NCBI GenBank assembly: GCA_030747075.1
Contig: JASLLL010000026.1
Span: 1-40,108, forward strand
DNA length: 40,108 nt
DNA from: Gemmatimonadota bacterium
Lineage (GTDB): Bacteria > ARS69
Reading direction: 5' to 3'
Within the stretch, counting starts at the first letter, position 1, and every line of letters starts with the position of its first letter. The translations under genes were made by a program, and so were the position numbers. Shown here in pieces: positions 1 to 9,611 of this stretch. The notes under the pieces are model-generated. The model searched no databases and was not told where the DNA came from. It saw only the letters and a list, made by a program, of their open reading frames with translations.

Positions 1-18
1 GGCAGGGGAGGCTCTCTG

Positions 19-483
19 ATGAAGTGCGGCAAGTGCGGAGAGCGCCCGGGAGAGATCCTCTACAAAGAGTTCGAGGGGGGAAGCGTCCGGGAGATCCCTG
101 TCTGCAAGGAATGCGCGGCGGGGCTCGGGTTTGCCTCCGAGGAACAGAAGAAAGCGGAACCCGCTTCTCCGGCAGTGTCTCTCGGAGAAGACACCGCTTG
201 CCCGGAGTGCGGCATCAGCATGGGTGCGGTGACTGCGGAATCCCGACTGGGGTGCGAGCGTTGCTACGAGGCTTTTCATGAAGCGCTGGAGCCCCTTCTG
301 GAGGAGATGCAGGGGGCGGGCCGCCATGTGGGGCGACTCCCGGGAGGGCGCCACGCAGCGGACATTGCGGGACTCCAGCGGGAACTGGAGGAGGCGGTCG
401 AGAGCCAGGACTTTGATCGTGCCGCGGAACTGAGAGATCGTATTCGCACAGAGACACCCGATTCCGGACGAGATGGATCATGA
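19..483 (+). CDS. mcsA: McsA-type zinc-finger activator of protein arginine kinase
   Basis: 154 residues. Four CxxC pairs are visible at C3/C6, C29/C32, C61/C64 and C79/C82, the pattern of the two zinc fingers of McsA. A C-terminal UVR (UvrB/UvrC) motif follows at about residues 117-145, where helical charged residues surround DFDRAAELRD. In Firmicutes McsA binds and activates the arginine kinase McsB and helps deliver substrates to ClpC; the same role is inferred here from the next two genes. The ATG is preceded by a strong ribosome site (AGGGGAGG, bases 4-11). The stop overlaps the mcsB start in an ATGA, so the two are probably translationally coupled. Whether a CtsR gene lies upstream cannot be seen because the window begins here. 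Confidence 0.9.
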   Translation: MKCGKCGERPGEILYKEFEGGSVREIPVCKECAAGLGFASEEQKKAEPASPAVSLGEDTACPECGISMGAVTAESRLGCERCYEAFHEALEPLLEEMQGAGRHVGRLPGGRHAADIAGLQRELEEAVESQDFDRAAELRDRIRTETPDSGRDGS

Positions 484-1541
484 CTCCGACGCACCTTGCC
501 CAAAGCGTTTCCTCATGGCTGGACGCTTCCGGCCCCGAGTCGGACCTGGTGTTGAGCAGTCGCGTGCGCTTGGCACGAAACCTCGCAGGGCGTCATTTCC
601 CGGGGCGCGCCGATGAACTCGAGCGGGGCCGCGTGTTGGCCACCGTGACGGAAGCGTGCGCGGGGGCTCCGGGGATCGGCGATGCGGACATCTGGGACTT
701 GTCGGAACTGGAGGAACAGCATTGTCGGCTCCTTGTGGAGCGACGGCTCGCCAGCCCGCAGTTGGCGCAGGGACACGGGCGTCGCGGAGTCGTCGTGTCC
801 GGCGACGAGTGCCTGAGTATGATGATCAACGAAGAGGACCACATCAGAATCCAGTCGGTGAGGTCGGGGTTGAATCTGTCTGACGCGCTCACCGGCGCTC
901 AGGAGCTGGACCTGTTTCTGGAAGAGCGCCTGCAGTTTGCGGTTTCGGACCGTTGGGGCTATTTGACGGCCTGCCCCACAAATGTGGGAACGGGTCTTCG
1001 CGCTTCGGTGCTCATTCATCTTCCGGGGCTGGTTCTGACTGCGGAGATCGACAAGGTTCACCGGGCGGTCGCAGAGATGGGCATGGCCGTTCGTGGATGG
1101 TTCGGGGAAGGCTCGGGTGCCCTGGGCGACTTCTTCCAGCTTTCCCATCAGCGGACGCTGGGCGTGGATGAGGCCCACTGTCTGGACGGACTGGGTCGCA
1201 TTGCCGGGCGCGTGTTGCAACTGGAGCGGGATGCACGCGAGCGGATCTCCGCGGAGAAGGGACACAGGAGAAAGATCGAAGATCGTGTTCACCGGGCGTA
1301 CGGGGTCCTTCGAACGGCCCGATTGCTGAGCGCGGAGCAGGTGATGGCCTGCGCTTCCGATGTGAGACTGGCCCGGTCTCTGGGAGTGCTGGAGGAGGTG
1401 TCCCACGCATTTCTGAACCGATTGCTGCTGTTTACGCAATCCGCGCATCTTCGCGCGGGGGTGGGCGACTCCTTCCGCGCCGAGGATGAGAAGTGGGAGA
1501 GGGCTCGGTGGGTCCGGGAGGAGTTTGACGAGTTCCTCTGA
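480..1541 (+). CDS. mcsB: Protein arginine kinase McsB
   Basis: 353 residues, close to the usual McsB length. It belongs to the ATP:guanido phosphotransferase fold. Visible signatures are SSRVRLARN (26-34), NEEDHIRIQ (117-125) and CPTNVGTGLRAS (165-176), which carries the conserved active-site cysteine at 165. McsB phosphorylates arginine residues on damaged proteins, marking them for ClpC-ClpP. McsB of Bacillus carries an RDxxRA phosphoarginine-docking motif near the C terminus; the aligned stretch here appears to read EKWERA (about 337-342), so the allosteric site may be altered. The start is the ATG of the ATGA shared with mcsA. 180 bases separate it from clpC. Confidence 0.93.
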   Translation: MTPTHLAQSVSSWLDASGPESDLVLSSRVRLARNLAGRHFPGRADELERGRVLATVTEACAGAPGIGDADIWDLSELEEQHCRLLVERRLASPQLAQGHGRRGVVVSGDECLSMMINEEDHIRIQSVRSGLNLSDALTGAQELDLFLEERLQFAVSDRWGYLTACPTNVGTGLRASVLIHLPGLVLTAEIDKVHRAVAEMGMAVRGWFGEGSGALGDFFQLSHQRTLGVDEAHCLDGLGRIAGRVLQLERDARERISAEKGHRRKIEDRVHRAYGVLRTARLLSAEQVMACASDVRLARSLGVLEEVSHAFLNRLLLFTQSAHLRAGVGDSFRAEDEKWERARWVREEFDEFL

Positions 1542-1721
1542 TTTCCGCACACTTGTCCCTGTGGGCAGGATTCACGCATCAAGGCAACGCGGGAATCGGT
1601 CGATGGCCAAGGAGAAGGAAGCGCGGCACCTTCCGGGCATTCCGGGCAGGAGGCCGGAGTCTTGGAGCGTCTGCCGGATCAGCCGATGGCCCCCGCAACG
1701 GGGTGAAGGGAGAGCGAGGGC
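1542..1721 (+). other. mcsB-clpC intergenic gap
   Basis: 180 bases. A tandem 9-base repeat lies at 1631-1648 and a short CCCCG-CAA-CGGGG hairpin at about 1690-1702. A ribosome site (AGGGAG) precedes the clpC ATG. I see no CIRCE element, no CtsR heptad repeat and no convincing sigma32 promoter. A 48-codon open frame starting at 1603 has no family resemblance and is not called. Confidence 0.5.
1631..1648 (+). repeat. Tandem 9-base direct repeat
   Basis: TTCCGGGCA occurs twice with no spacer, about 75 bases upstream of the clpC start. It could be a regulator half-site pair or chance in G+C-rich DNA. Confidence 0.35.
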
Positions 1722-4217
1722 ATGCAGGACCGATTCACTGAGCGTGTAAGAAAGGTCATGTACCTGGCCCGGGAAGAGGCGGGACGGCTTCGGCACGACT
1801 ACATCGGAACGGAGCATCTTCTTCTCGGGATCATTCGCGAAGGCGAAGGCATCGCCGCGACGGTGCTGGACAATCTCGGCCTGGATCTGGAGAGCATTCG
1901 CCAGAAGATCGAGGACATGGTCCCGACCTCCGGCGGCACACTGACCATCGGGGAGATTCCCTTCACTCCCCGGGCCAAGCGCGTGCTGGAGCTCTCCGTG
2001 GAAGAAGCACGCCTTTTCGGGCACAGCTATGTCGGGACGGAGCACCTGCTCCTGGGGTTGATTCGTGAAGGCGAAGGCGTCGCGGCTCGCGTGCTCATGG
2101 AGCTTGGAGCAGACCGCAAGCGCGTTCGCGAAGAGACGCTCAAGTTGCTGGGCGGCAGTGCCCCCGGGCCGGGAACTCCCGCGCAGGAGAAGAAGAAGAC
2201 AGAAACGCCCGCGCTGGACCAGTTCGGACGGGACCTTACCGTGCTTGCGGTGGACGGCGTGCTGGACCCTGTCATCGGGCGGGAGAAGGAAATCGAACGC
2301 ATCGTGCAGGTTCTTTGCCGCCGGAAGAAGAACAACCCGGTCCTGATCGGAGAGCCAGGCGTCGGAAAGACCGCCATCGTCGAAGGGCTTGCGCAGAGGA
2401 TCGTGGAGAACAAGACTCCGGAGCCGCTTCAAGGGAAGCGTCTGATGACGCTGGATCTGGCATCTGTCGTGGCGGGAACAAAGTATCGCGGTCAGTTCGA
2501 GGAACGCCTGAAGTCTGTGATGAATGAAATCCGCGAGTGCGACAACATCATTCTGTTCATTGATGAGCTGCATACCATCGTGGGGGCGGGGGGTGCGGAG
2601 GGTGCCATCGACGCGTCCAACATGCTCAAACCGGCTCTCTCGCGCGGGGAACTCCAGTGCATCGGCGCCACCACGCTGGATGAGTACCGGAAGTACATCG
2701 AGAAGGATGGAGCGCTGGAGCGGCGCTTCCAGGCCGTGATGGTGGATCCGCCCTCCCTGGAGGAGACGATCGAGATCATCCGGGGACTTCGCGACAAGTA
2801 CGAAGCCCACCACGGCGTGGAAATCACCGATGAGGCCATTCGGCAGGCCGCCTACCTTTCGGATCGCTTCATCTCCGACCGGTATCTGCCGGACAAGGCC
2901 ATTGATGTGATCGACGAAGCGGGCTCACGAGCCCGTCTGTCAGTATCGGCCATCCCGGACGAACTCCGCGAGGTGGAGCGAGAGCTGGAACAGATCACCA
3001 AGGAGAAGGAATCCGCCATCCATTCGCAAGCCTACGAGAAGGCGGCGAAGTTCCGCGATACGGAGAAGTCCCTTCGGGTCCGCATGCGCGGTATGCACAA
3101 GGACTGGTCGGATGCGAAGGGTGAGGTGAGAGCGGTCGTGGATGGCGAGGCCATCGCGGAAGTGATCTCCATGATGGTGGGCATCCCGGCGGTTCGGATT
3201 GAGGAGGAGGAGTCGCAGAAGCTCCTGCGGATGGAAGACGAGCTTCGGCGTCGCGTTGTCGGACAGGAACATGCCCTGACGGCAGTGTCCAAGGCGATCC
3301 GTCGTAGCCGAGCCGGGCTGAAGGATCCCAAGCGCCCGATTGGCTCGTTCATCTTCCTCGGGCCGACAGGAGTCGGTAAGACTGAACTGGCGCGAACGCT
3401 GGCCGAGTTCCTGTTCGAGGACGAGAGCGCACTCATCCGTGTGGACATGTCCGAATACATGGAGAAGTTCGCCGTGTCCCGCCTGGTGGGGGCGCCTCCT
3501 GGATATGTCGGTTACGAAGAGGGTGGCCAGCTGACCGAGAAGGTTCGCCGGAAGCCATACAGCGTGGTTCTTCTGGATGAGATCGAGAAGGCCCATCCGG
3601 ATGTCTTCAACATCCTGCTTCAGGTGCTGGACGACGGGCAATTGACGGACAGCTACGGTCGGAAGGTGGATTTCAAGAACACCGTGATCATCATGACCTC
3701 CAATGTGGGTGCGCGGAAAATCAAGTCGGGAGCGGTGCTCGGGTTTGGTTCCCAGGATGACACGGGTGCCGGGCAGGAACGCGTTGAGCAGAAGCTCATG
3801 AGCGAGGTTCGCAAGACCTTCAATCCGGAGTTCCTCGGTCGCGTGGATGGCATTCTCACATTCAACCAGCTCGGGCGGGATGAGCTGGCGAGCATTGTGG
3901 AGATTCTCCTGAAGCAGACCATGGGCCGCCTGGCGGAGAGGAAGGTGGCCATCAAGCTCACGCGCAGCGCGACGAGCCTTCTGATCGAGGAAGGCTACGA
4001 TCCTTCAGCTGGCGCCCGGCCTCTTCGCCGCACCATTCAGCGCATGATCGAAGACCCCCTCTCCGACGCGCTCCTCAGCGGCGACTTCGCCGAGGGGGAT
4101 ACGCTGAAGATCGATCGCAAGAAGGGCAGCAAGACGCTCTCCATCAGCAAGGCGCCGGCCTCCAGGCGAGGGAGCTCGGGCTCGTCGGCGGAGAAGGAGA
4201 TCGAAACGGGGAACTGA
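1722..4217 (+). CDS. clpC: ClpC-type AAA+ unfoldase
   Basis: 831 residues, full length for ClpC. Two Clp_N repeats occupy about 1-145, each containing the GTEHLLLG signature (29-36 and 105-112). The first AAA+ module has Walker A GEPGVGKT (210-217) and Walker B ILFIDE (277-282). A middle domain with a UVR-like coiled segment (about 415-455, [11 protein letters not shown]) marks ClpC rather than ClpA or ClpB. The second module has GPTGVGKT (547-554) and VVLLDE (615-620). A ClpP-docking loop LGF is at 673-675, so it should work with ClpP, which is not in the window. It probably degrades McsB-marked proteins. A strong terminator follows the stop. Confidence 0.96.
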   Translation: MQDRFTERVRKVMYLAREEAGRLRHDYIGTEHLLLGIIREGEGIAATVLDNLGLDLESIRQKIEDMVPTSGGTLTIGEIPFTPRAKRVLELSVEEARLFGHSYVGTEHLLLGLIREGEGVAARVLMELGADRKRVREETLKLLGGSAPGPGTPAQEKKKTETPALDQFGRDLTVLAVDGVLDPVIGREKEIERIVQVLCRRKKNNPVLIGEPGVGKTAIVEGLAQRIVENKTPEPLQGKRLMTLDLASVVAGTKYRGQFEERLKSVMNEIRECDNIILFIDELHTIVGAGGAEGAIDASNMLKPALSRGELQCIGATTLDEYRKYIEKDGALERRFQAVMVDPPSLEETIEIIRGLRDKYEAHHGVEITDEAIRQAAYLSDRFISDRYLPDKAIDVIDEAGSRARLSVSAIPDELREVERELEQITKEKESAIHSQAYEKAAKFRDTEKSLRVRMRGMHKDWSDAKGEVRAVVDGEAIAEVISMMVGIPAVRIEEEESQKLLRMEDELRRRVVGQEHALTAVSKAIRRSRAGLKDPKRPIGSFIFLGPTGVGKTELARTLAEFLFEDESALIRVDMSEYMEKFAVSRLVGAPPGYVGYEEGGQLTEKVRRKPYSVVLLDEIEKAHPDVFNILLQVLDDGQLTDSYGRKVDFKNTVIIMTSNVGARKIKSGAVLGFGSQDDTGAGQERVEQKLMSEVRKTFNPEFLGRVDGILTFNQLGRDELASIVEILLKQTMGRLAERKVAIKLTRSATSLLIEEGYDPSAGARPLRRTIQRMIEDPLSDALLSGDFAEGDTLKIDRKKGSKTLSISKAPASRRGSSGSSAEKEIETGN

Positions 4218-4244
4218 CATCTCGGGGGTTTCTCCCCGGTTCCG

Positions 4245-4277
4245 CGCCCCGGCTGCCATGCGGCCGGGGCGTTTTTT
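4245..4277 (+). terminator. Rho-independent terminator after clpC
   Basis: A perfect 9-base-pair stem (CGCCCCGGC at 4245-4253 with GCCGGGGCG at 4263-4271), a 9-base loop and six T residues (4272-4277). It separates the mcsAB-clpC unit from the bamA unit. It is the only convincing intrinsic terminator I find in the window. Confidence 0.92.
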
Positions 4278-4352
4278 CGTCGCGGGTCTCTCTCTCCGAT
4301 GCTAGCCTCCCCAATCGCATTTTCCGGACTGCGCCGGATGCTCCTCTTCTAG

Positions 4353-4376
4353 ACGGTCCCCCTGTCGTGGGGCCGT
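4353..4376 (+). promoter_or_regulatory. Hairpin in the bamA leader
   Basis: ACGG-T-CCCC pairs with GGGG-CCGT around a loop of about seven bases, eight pairs with one bulged T. No T-tract follows, so it is not a terminator. It lies about 43 bases before the bamA start. A promoter must lie between the terminator and bamA, but I cannot pick out a -35/-10 pair with confidence. Confidence 0.35.
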
Positions 4377-4418
4377 GCGGGGAGTGGCCTGCGGAGTCCA
4401 CTTACGGGGTTGTGTTCC

Positions 4419-6680
4419 ATGATTCGTGGTCTCTTGCGTAGTTCCTGTGTGTGCGGATTGGCGGCGTCCTTCCTGCTGACCCTGGTCTCGATGTCTCCGG
4501 CGCTGGCGGAGACCATCGGGTCGGTGGGGATTCGCGGGAATGTGCGCGCTGAAGACGCGCTCATCTTCTCGACGATGGGACTGGAGGCCGGGTCCGAGTA
4601 CTCCCCGGAAACGGTTCGGGCCGGGATTCGCAACCTGTATCGGCAGGGTCTCTTTCGAGATGTCCGTGTTCTTGCCGAACCGGGCGAAGGCGGTCTGGCT
4701 CTGACCATCGAAGTCGCCGAGAACCCGACGATCCTCCGCATCCGCTATGGCGGCGCGGACAAACTGGATGAAGATGACTTCGCGGAAGTCGTCGAGCTGG
4801 TGGCGGGGCAGACGCTCACCGCCCGAAGGCTGAACGGCGCCATCAGGGACATCCTCGCGCTGTATGAGGAGAAGGGTTACCTCCTCGCGCAGGTGAAGCC
4901 TGAGGTACGAGGGACGGAACGAGTGGATGTGATCTTCCGGGTTCAGGAAGGTCAGAAGGTGCAGGTGGAGGAGATCCTCTTCATCGGGAATGACCATGTG
5001 GCCAGTGGAGATCTTCGCGGTGCCATGGAGACTCAAGAGGATCGCTGGTGGCGAGGCGGGGACTTTCGGAAGGAGATCTTCCGGCAGGACAAGGAGCGCA
5101 TCGTGGAGCGCATGGGCGCGTCGGGCTATGCGGATGCGCGCATTGTCGATGTGCGCAAGGCGTACGATGAGACACGAGAGCGCCTCACGCTGGAGATCGA
5201 AGTGGAGGAGGGGCCGCTTTATCGGGTGGGCGAGGTGTCGCTCGACCACGGGGGCGTGTTCCCGGAAGATCGCGTGCGCCTCGGGGTTCTTCTGAAGGAG
5301 GGAGAACCCTTCAACACGCTCCTCTACGATCAGACCGTGGGCAACCTCTACAGCCTCTGCCACGAAGAGGGACACATCTATGCGAAGGTGGAGGATCGGA
5401 AGACCCGGCGCGAAGGACACAGGATGGATGTGGATCTCCGCGTGGAGGAAGGGGAACCGGCCCGGATCCATCGTGTGCTTGTGTCGGGGAATACGCGAAC
5501 CCGGGAACGCGTGATTCGAAGAGAGATGGTGGTGGCTCCGGGGGATGTCTTCCGTCGGTCGCAGGTACTCCGCAGTCAGCGTGAGATCTTCCAGCTGGGC
5601 TTCTTTGACGATCTTCAGCTGGACAGCCAGGTTGCAGACCCGGCAACCGGTGACATCGACCTGATCCTCGAGGTGCAGGAACGACAGACGGGACAGGCGA
5701 CCATGGGCATGGGCGTCAACTCACAGACGGGCCTGACAGGCTTCCTGCAACTGGCGCAGAACAACTGGATGGGGAAGGGTCAGCTGATGTCGATCCGGGC
5801 CGAGTTCGGCAGGTTCCGGGAGTTTGAGTTCTCCTTCACCGAGCCATGGCTTCTGGATACTCCCACCAGTGCGGGCATCGATGTCTTCGACACGAAGAGG
5901 CGCTTTGAGACGTTCACAGAGACACGCACCGGCGGGGATCTTCGCCTCGGGCGGCGATTCCCGTGGCTGGACTACACGCGCTCGTTCTGGCGTTATTCGC
6001 TTGCCGAGTACCAGGTGGAAGCGCGAGGCGGAAATGAAGACGAAATCGGCGAGACGAGCCCGTCGACGATTTCCTCCATGACGCTGACGCTGGTTCGGAA
6101 CTCAGTGGACAGCCCGTTCTTCCCCACGCGCGGATCCTCGACCCGCCTGGTCAACGAGTTCGCCGGGGGAGTCCTCGGTGGAGATGAGAGCTACCACCAG
6201 TTGCAGTTCGGGACGAAGTCGTACTTTCGGACAGTGGGCAAGTTCGTGTTGTCGCTCTCGGGAGATGTCGGCTTCCTGAATGGACTGAAGGCTCCCGATC
6301 AGGTGCCGTTCTGGCGACGCTACCGACTCGGTGGGATTGCGAGGTATGGCTTGCGTGGCTACCCGGACTACGATGTCGTCCCGGACCCCGGGTTGCCCTC
6401 CACGGGCGGCCGGTGCATGCTGACCTCCACGGCGGAGCTTCGGTACCCGATCGTGCAGTCGATTCAGGGGCTCGTGTTTCTCGATGCGGGCAACACCTGG
6501 AACAGGCCTGGAGAGATGGACCTGACGGATCTCCGGCGGGGAGTCGGTGCGGGAGTGCGTATTGATGTGCCAATGGTCGGTCAGTTGGGGTTTGATTACG
6601 CTTACGGATTCGATCGAGACGAAACCATGGGAGGTCCAGGATGGGAGTTTCATTTCCAGATCGGCGGCCAGGCCTTCTAG
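4419..6680 (+). CDS. bamA: Outer-membrane protein assembly factor BamA
   Basis: 753 residues from the ATG at 4419. An in-frame TTG at 4410 would add three residues, but the ATG gives a cleaner signal peptide (1-30, ending in PALA before ETIGSV). Five POTRA repeats fill about 31-375; the last includes the GNTRTRE segment. The C-terminal 16-strand barrel carries the conserved RGY of loop 6 (646-648) and ends in phenylalanine, the usual beta-signal. BamA folds and inserts outer-membrane beta-barrels, including LptD. It is the first gene of the envelope unit and its 3' end overlaps the skp-like gene by 40 bases. Confidence 0.95.
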   Translation: MIRGLLRSSCVCGLAASFLLTLVSMSPALAETIGSVGIRGNVRAEDALIFSTMGLEAGSEYSPETVRAGIRNLYRQGLFRDVRVLAEPGEGGLALTIEVAENPTILRIRYGGADKLDEDDFAEVVELVAGQTLTARRLNGAIRDILALYEEKGYLLAQVKPEVRGTERVDVIFRVQEGQKVQVEEILFIGNDHVASGDLRGAMETQEDRWWRGGDFRKEIFRQDKERIVERMGASGYADARIVDVRKAYDETRERLTLEIEVEEGPLYRVGEVSLDHGGVFPEDRVRLGVLLKEGEPFNTLLYDQTVGNLYSLCHEEGHIYAKVEDRKTRREGHRMDVDLRVEEGEPARIHRVLVSGNTRTRERVIRREMVVAPGDVFRRSQVLRSQREIFQLGFFDDLQLDSQVADPATGDIDLILEVQERQTGQATMGMGVNSQTGLTGFLQLAQNNWMGKGQLMSIRAEFGRFREFEFSFTEPWLLDTPTSAGIDVFDTKRRFETFTETRTGGDLRLGRRFPWLDYTRSFWRYSLAEYQVEARGGNEDEIGETSPSTISSMTLTLVRNSVDSPFFPTRGSSTRLVNEFAGGVLGGDESYHQLQFGTKSYFRTVGKFVLSLSGDVGFLNGLKAPDQVPFWRRYRLGGIARYGLRGYPDYDVVPDPGLPSTGGRCMLTSTAELRYPIVQSIQGLVFLDAGNTWNRPGEMDLTDLRRGVGAGVRIDVPMVGQLGFDYAYGFDRDETMGGPGWEFHFQIGGQAF

Positions 6681-7231
6681 CCGGCCTGATCTTGCTCACG
6701 AGTGTGATGATCTCTCCGGCTTTGGCCGGGGAAGTGGGAGTCATCGACTTCCAGACGATTTTCGACAAGTACGAAGGAACGGCCGATGCCCAGAAGGCTC
6801 TGGATCTGCAGCTCCGCGAATGGGACGACGAAGCTCGTGCCATGCGAGATGAGATTGAGTCGCTGAGTACCGAACTGGAAGGCCAGCAACTGATGCTCTC
6901 CGAGGAGAAGCTCGCGGAAAAGCGCGCGTCCCTGGAAGAGAAGAAGAATGAGTACCAGCAGTTCGCGGAGTCCGTCTGGGGGATCGAAGGCCTGGCGGCG
7001 GAACGGAATGCGGAACTCACGCGCCCGATTGCCGAGCAGATCCTGGAGATTGTCGCGAAGATGGGCGAAGAGATGCGATACAGCGTGGTCCTGGACGCGG
7101 GCACCGGGCAGGTGGTCTGGGCGACCGAAAGTGCGGACATGACGGGTCTGGTGCTGGATGAGCTGGAGTCGGGACTGGAGGCGGCCGGAGATCAGGCGGT
7201 GGAGCCGGGAGCTCCGGAGAGCGCGGAGTGA
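6641..7231 (+). CDS. Skp/OmpH-family periplasmic chaperone
   Basis: 196 residues. An N-terminal signal peptide (about 1-29, ending in PALA) precedes [17 protein letters not shown], the typical first strand of OmpH proteins. A long charged helical hairpin covers about 50-130, as expected for the tentacles of Skp. Skp holds unfolded outer-membrane proteins and delivers them to BamA. The order bamA-skp-lpxD is conserved in many Gram-negative bacteria. The ATG has a GGGAGG site six bases upstream and lies inside bamA. The C-terminal tail (about 165-196), rich in E, G, A and P, is longer than in E. coli Skp. The stop overlaps lpxD as GTGA. Confidence 0.88.
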   Translation: MGVSFPDRRPGLLAGLILLTSVMISPALAGEVGVIDFQTIFDKYEGTADAQKALDLQLREWDDEARAMRDEIESLSTELEGQQLMLSEEKLAEKRASLEEKKNEYQQFAESVWGIEGLAAERNAELTRPIAEQILEIVAKMGEEMRYSVVLDAGTGQVVWATESADMTGLVLDELESGLEAAGDQAVEPGAPESAE

Positions 7232-8286
7232 GTTCGTCCCGGGGGCCGATCACCCTGGCTGAGATCGCCTCCCGAGTAGGAGCCGAAGTCGAGGGCTCCG
7301 GGGAGACGCTCATCCACGGGATGGCGCCCGTTGAAGACGCAAAGGCTGGAGAGCTGACTTTTGTGGCTTCGGAGAAGTATCGGCATTTCCTGTCCGATAC
7401 GAAAGCGTCGGCTGTCATACTCCCCCCGGGGATGCCTGCTCCGGAGGGCCTTGCCGTCGTGCGGGCCACCGATCCTGAGGCGACGGTTCTGGGCGTTCTG
7501 AAGCTGCTGGACCCTGGACCTCCTCTGCCGCCCGAGGGACAACACGCCAATGCGGTGGTGGCATCCAGCGCGGAGGTTGCGTCCGGTGTCCGCATGGGGC
7601 CCGGGATCGTGATTGAGGACGGAGTGCGTGTCGGCAAGGGCAGCATTCTGATCGCCGGCGTTCACCTGTCCGAGTCGTGCATCATCGGAGAAGAGTGTGT
7701 GCTGTATCCCGGGGTCTTCATCGGTCGCGAGTGTGTGCTGGGGAATCGGGTGACCGTGCAGCCCGGTGCCGTGGTCGGAAGCGATGGTTTCGGATACGCC
7801 CCGGTCGGGAAGAACCGATACGAGAAGATCCCGCAGCTGGGCATCGTGGAGATCGGCGACGATGTGGAGATCGGCGCCAATGCCTGCATCGATCGAGCGA
7901 CAATGGGAGCCACACGGATCGGCGCAGGCACCAAAATTGACAACATGGTGCACATCGCTCACAATGTCTCGGTCGGTGAAGGAGGGGCCATCGCCGCCCT
8001 TACCGGCGTGGCGGGGAGCACCCGCATTGGAGATGGCATTCGAACGGGCGGACAGGCCGGCTTTGCCGGCCATCTTCGCATTGGAGACCATGTGACCCTC
8101 GCCGGACGAGCGGGTGTCACAGCGAATGTCGCCGATGGAATGACGGTCTCCGGCTTTCCGGCGCGGGGACATCGAGAGACTCTTCGGGCTGAAGCGGCAC
8201 TTCGGCGGCTTCCGGAGACTTTGAAGGAACTCCGGGCGGCGTCCGAAAAGCATGCGCCGGAGCCATCCGACGGGAGTGAATCGTGA
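7228..8286 (+). CDS. lpxD: UDP-3-O-acylglucosamine N-acyltransferase LpxD
   Basis: 352 residues, normal length. The N-terminal uridine-binding domain (about 1-100) contains [17 protein letters not shown] left-handed beta-helix of hexapeptide repeats (about 105-325) includes GSDGFGYA and the catalytic histidine near residue 245 in HIAHNV. LpxD adds the second 3-hydroxyacyl chain to the glucosamine nitrogen, the third step of lipid A synthesis in the cytoplasm. It starts with GTG inside a GTGA overlap with skp and ends in a GTGA overlap with lpxC/fabZ. Confidence 0.96.
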   Translation: MSSSRGPITLAEIASRVGAEVEGSGETLIHGMAPVEDAKAGELTFVASEKYRHFLSDTKASAVILPPGMPAPEGLAVVRATDPEATVLGVLKLLDPGPPLPPEGQHANAVVASSAEVASGVRMGPGIVIEDGVRVGKGSILIAGVHLSESCIIGEECVLYPGVFIGRECVLGNRVTVQPGAVVGSDGFGYAPVGKNRYEKIPQLGIVEIGDDVEIGANACIDRATMGATRIGAGTKIDNMVHIAHNVSVGEGGAIAALTGVAGSTRIGDGIRTGGQAGFAGHLRIGDHVTLAGRAGVTANVADGMTVSGFPARGHRETLRAEAALRRLPETLKELRAASEKHAPEPSDGSES

Positions 8287-9611
8287 TTCAGGGAAACCAG
8301 AGGACCATTGCCGAGCCGGTTGAGATCGAAGGACGCGGCCTTCACTCCGGTGTGGCTACGAAGCTTCGCTTTCTTCCCGCTGCCGCCGGGAGCGGGATTC
8401 GCTTCATTCGTGTGGATCTCCCGGGGCGGCCCGCTCTTCCCGCCCGCGTGGATCTCGCCCTGGGCGGCGAGCCGGACCCGCGCCGTACCACGCTGTCCAT
8501 GGGTCCTGCGGTGATTGGCACGGTGGAGCATGTCCTCGCGGCGGCCGCCGGCCTGGGCATTGACAACCTGGACATCGAGATTGATTCAGAGGAACCGTGT
8601 GAACCCGACGGAAGCGCGCGTCCCTTCGTGGATCTCTTCCTCCGCGCAGGCGTCAAGGAACTCCCGGATCTGCGCCACTACTTCGAGGTGCGGCAACCCA
8701 TCAGTTTTGAAGAGGGTGGGGCGCAGCGTGTGATTCTTCCCCATGACGGCATGAAGGTCAGCTTTACGATCGACTACCGAAGCCCCCTGATCGGAACCCA
8801 GTATGCGTCGTTCGAACTGGACAGCGATTTCTTCGTAAACGACCTCGCCTCCGCGCGCACTTTTGCCATGCTGGAAGATGTGGAAGGACTTCGCGAGAGT
8901 GGGCTCATCAAGGGAGGCAGCCTGGCCAATGCGGTGGTGGTGACTCCGGACGAGATCCGCAGCGACGAACCGCTTCGCTTCGGCAACGAGTTTGTGCGAC
9001 ACAAGATCCTGGACCTGATCGGCGATCTCTCTCTTCTGGGGATGCCGCTGAAGGGCCATGTCATTGCCGTGCGCGGCGGGCATGCCGCCAATGTTCAGCT
9101 GGTGAAGAGAATCCGCGACGAAGCCGTGAAGAGCTATCGCTGGCGTTCACCGGGGCAGGAATCCATCTCCCTGGACATCAATGCGATTCTGGAGATCATG
9201 CCGCATCGCTACCCGATGCTCCTGGTGGACCGCATTGTGGAGCTGGTGGATGGGAAGCGCGTGGTCGGAATCAAGAATGTGACCATCAACGAACCCTTCT
9301 TCCAGGGGCATTTTCCGGGGCATCCCATCATGCCGGCGGTGCTGGTTGTGGAAGCCATGGCGCAAGCCGGAGGCGTTCTCCTTCTGAATACGGTGGAGCG
9401 TCCGGAGACGAAGCTCATGTACTTCCTTGGAATCGACAATGCGAAGTTCCGCAAGCCGGTTCTCCCCGGGGACACGCTGCGCTTCGAGCTGGAACTCGTG
9501 AACCTGAAGCGGAAGTTCTGCAAGATGCGCGGGAAGGCGTTCATCGGCGATGATCTGGCCGCAGAGGCGGACCTTCTCTCGACGATTGTGGACAAGCCGG
9601 GAGCGGAGTGA
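8283..9611 (+). CDS. lpxC/fabZ: Bifunctional LpxC deacetylase / FabZ dehydratase
   Basis: 442 residues, a fusion of two enzymes. Residues 1 to about 285 are LpxC, the zinc UDP-3-O-acyl-GlcNAc deacetylase. The zinc ligands appear as H83 (VEHVLAA), H240 and D244 (HKILD), and the catalytic histidine as H267 (RGGHAAN). Residues about 297-442 are FabZ, the 3-hydroxyacyl-ACP dehydratase, with the catalytic H343 (GHFPGH) and E357 (VEAMAQ). The fusion is known from Bacteroidota and relatives. It ties the committed lipid A step to the enzyme that competes for 3-hydroxyacyl-ACP. No frameshift or stop separates the halves. The GTG start and the stop both sit in GTGA overlaps. Confidence 0.96.
   Translation: MIQGNQRTIAEPVEIEGRGLHSGVATKLRFLPAAAGSGIRFIRVDLPGRPALPARVDLALGGEPDPRRTTLSMGPAVIGTVEHVLAAAAGLGIDNLDIEIDSEEPCEPDGSARPFVDLFLRAGVKELPDLRHYFEVRQPISFEEGGAQRVILPHDGMKVSFTIDYRSPLIGTQYASFELDSDFFVNDLASARTFAMLEDVEGLRESGLIKGGSLANAVVVTPDEIRSDEPLRFGNEFVRHKILDLIGDLSLLGMPLKGHVIAVRGGHAANVQLVKRIRDEAVKSYRWRSPGQESISLDINAILEIMPHRYPMLLVDRIVELVDGKRVVGIKNVTINEPFFQGHFPGHPIMPAVLVVEAMAQAGGVLLLNTVERPETKLMYFLGIDNAKFRKPVLPGDTLRFELELVNLKRKFCKMRGKAFIGDDLAAEADLLSTIVDKPGAE

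Noticed and set aside
1542-1721. CIRCE, CtsR or sigma32 control sites
   Set aside because: No TTAGCACTC dyad, no GGTCAAA heptads, and no CTTGAA/CCCCAT pair with proper spacing.
1603-1749. Possible small upstream gene before clpC
   Set aside because: 48 codons, no ribosome site of note, no family resemblance, and it runs into clpC in another frame.
1572-2813. Long minus-strand open frames opposite clpC and other genes
   Set aside because: These are antisense shadows typical of G+C-rich genes. They lack family motifs and lie opposite proteins with clear motifs.
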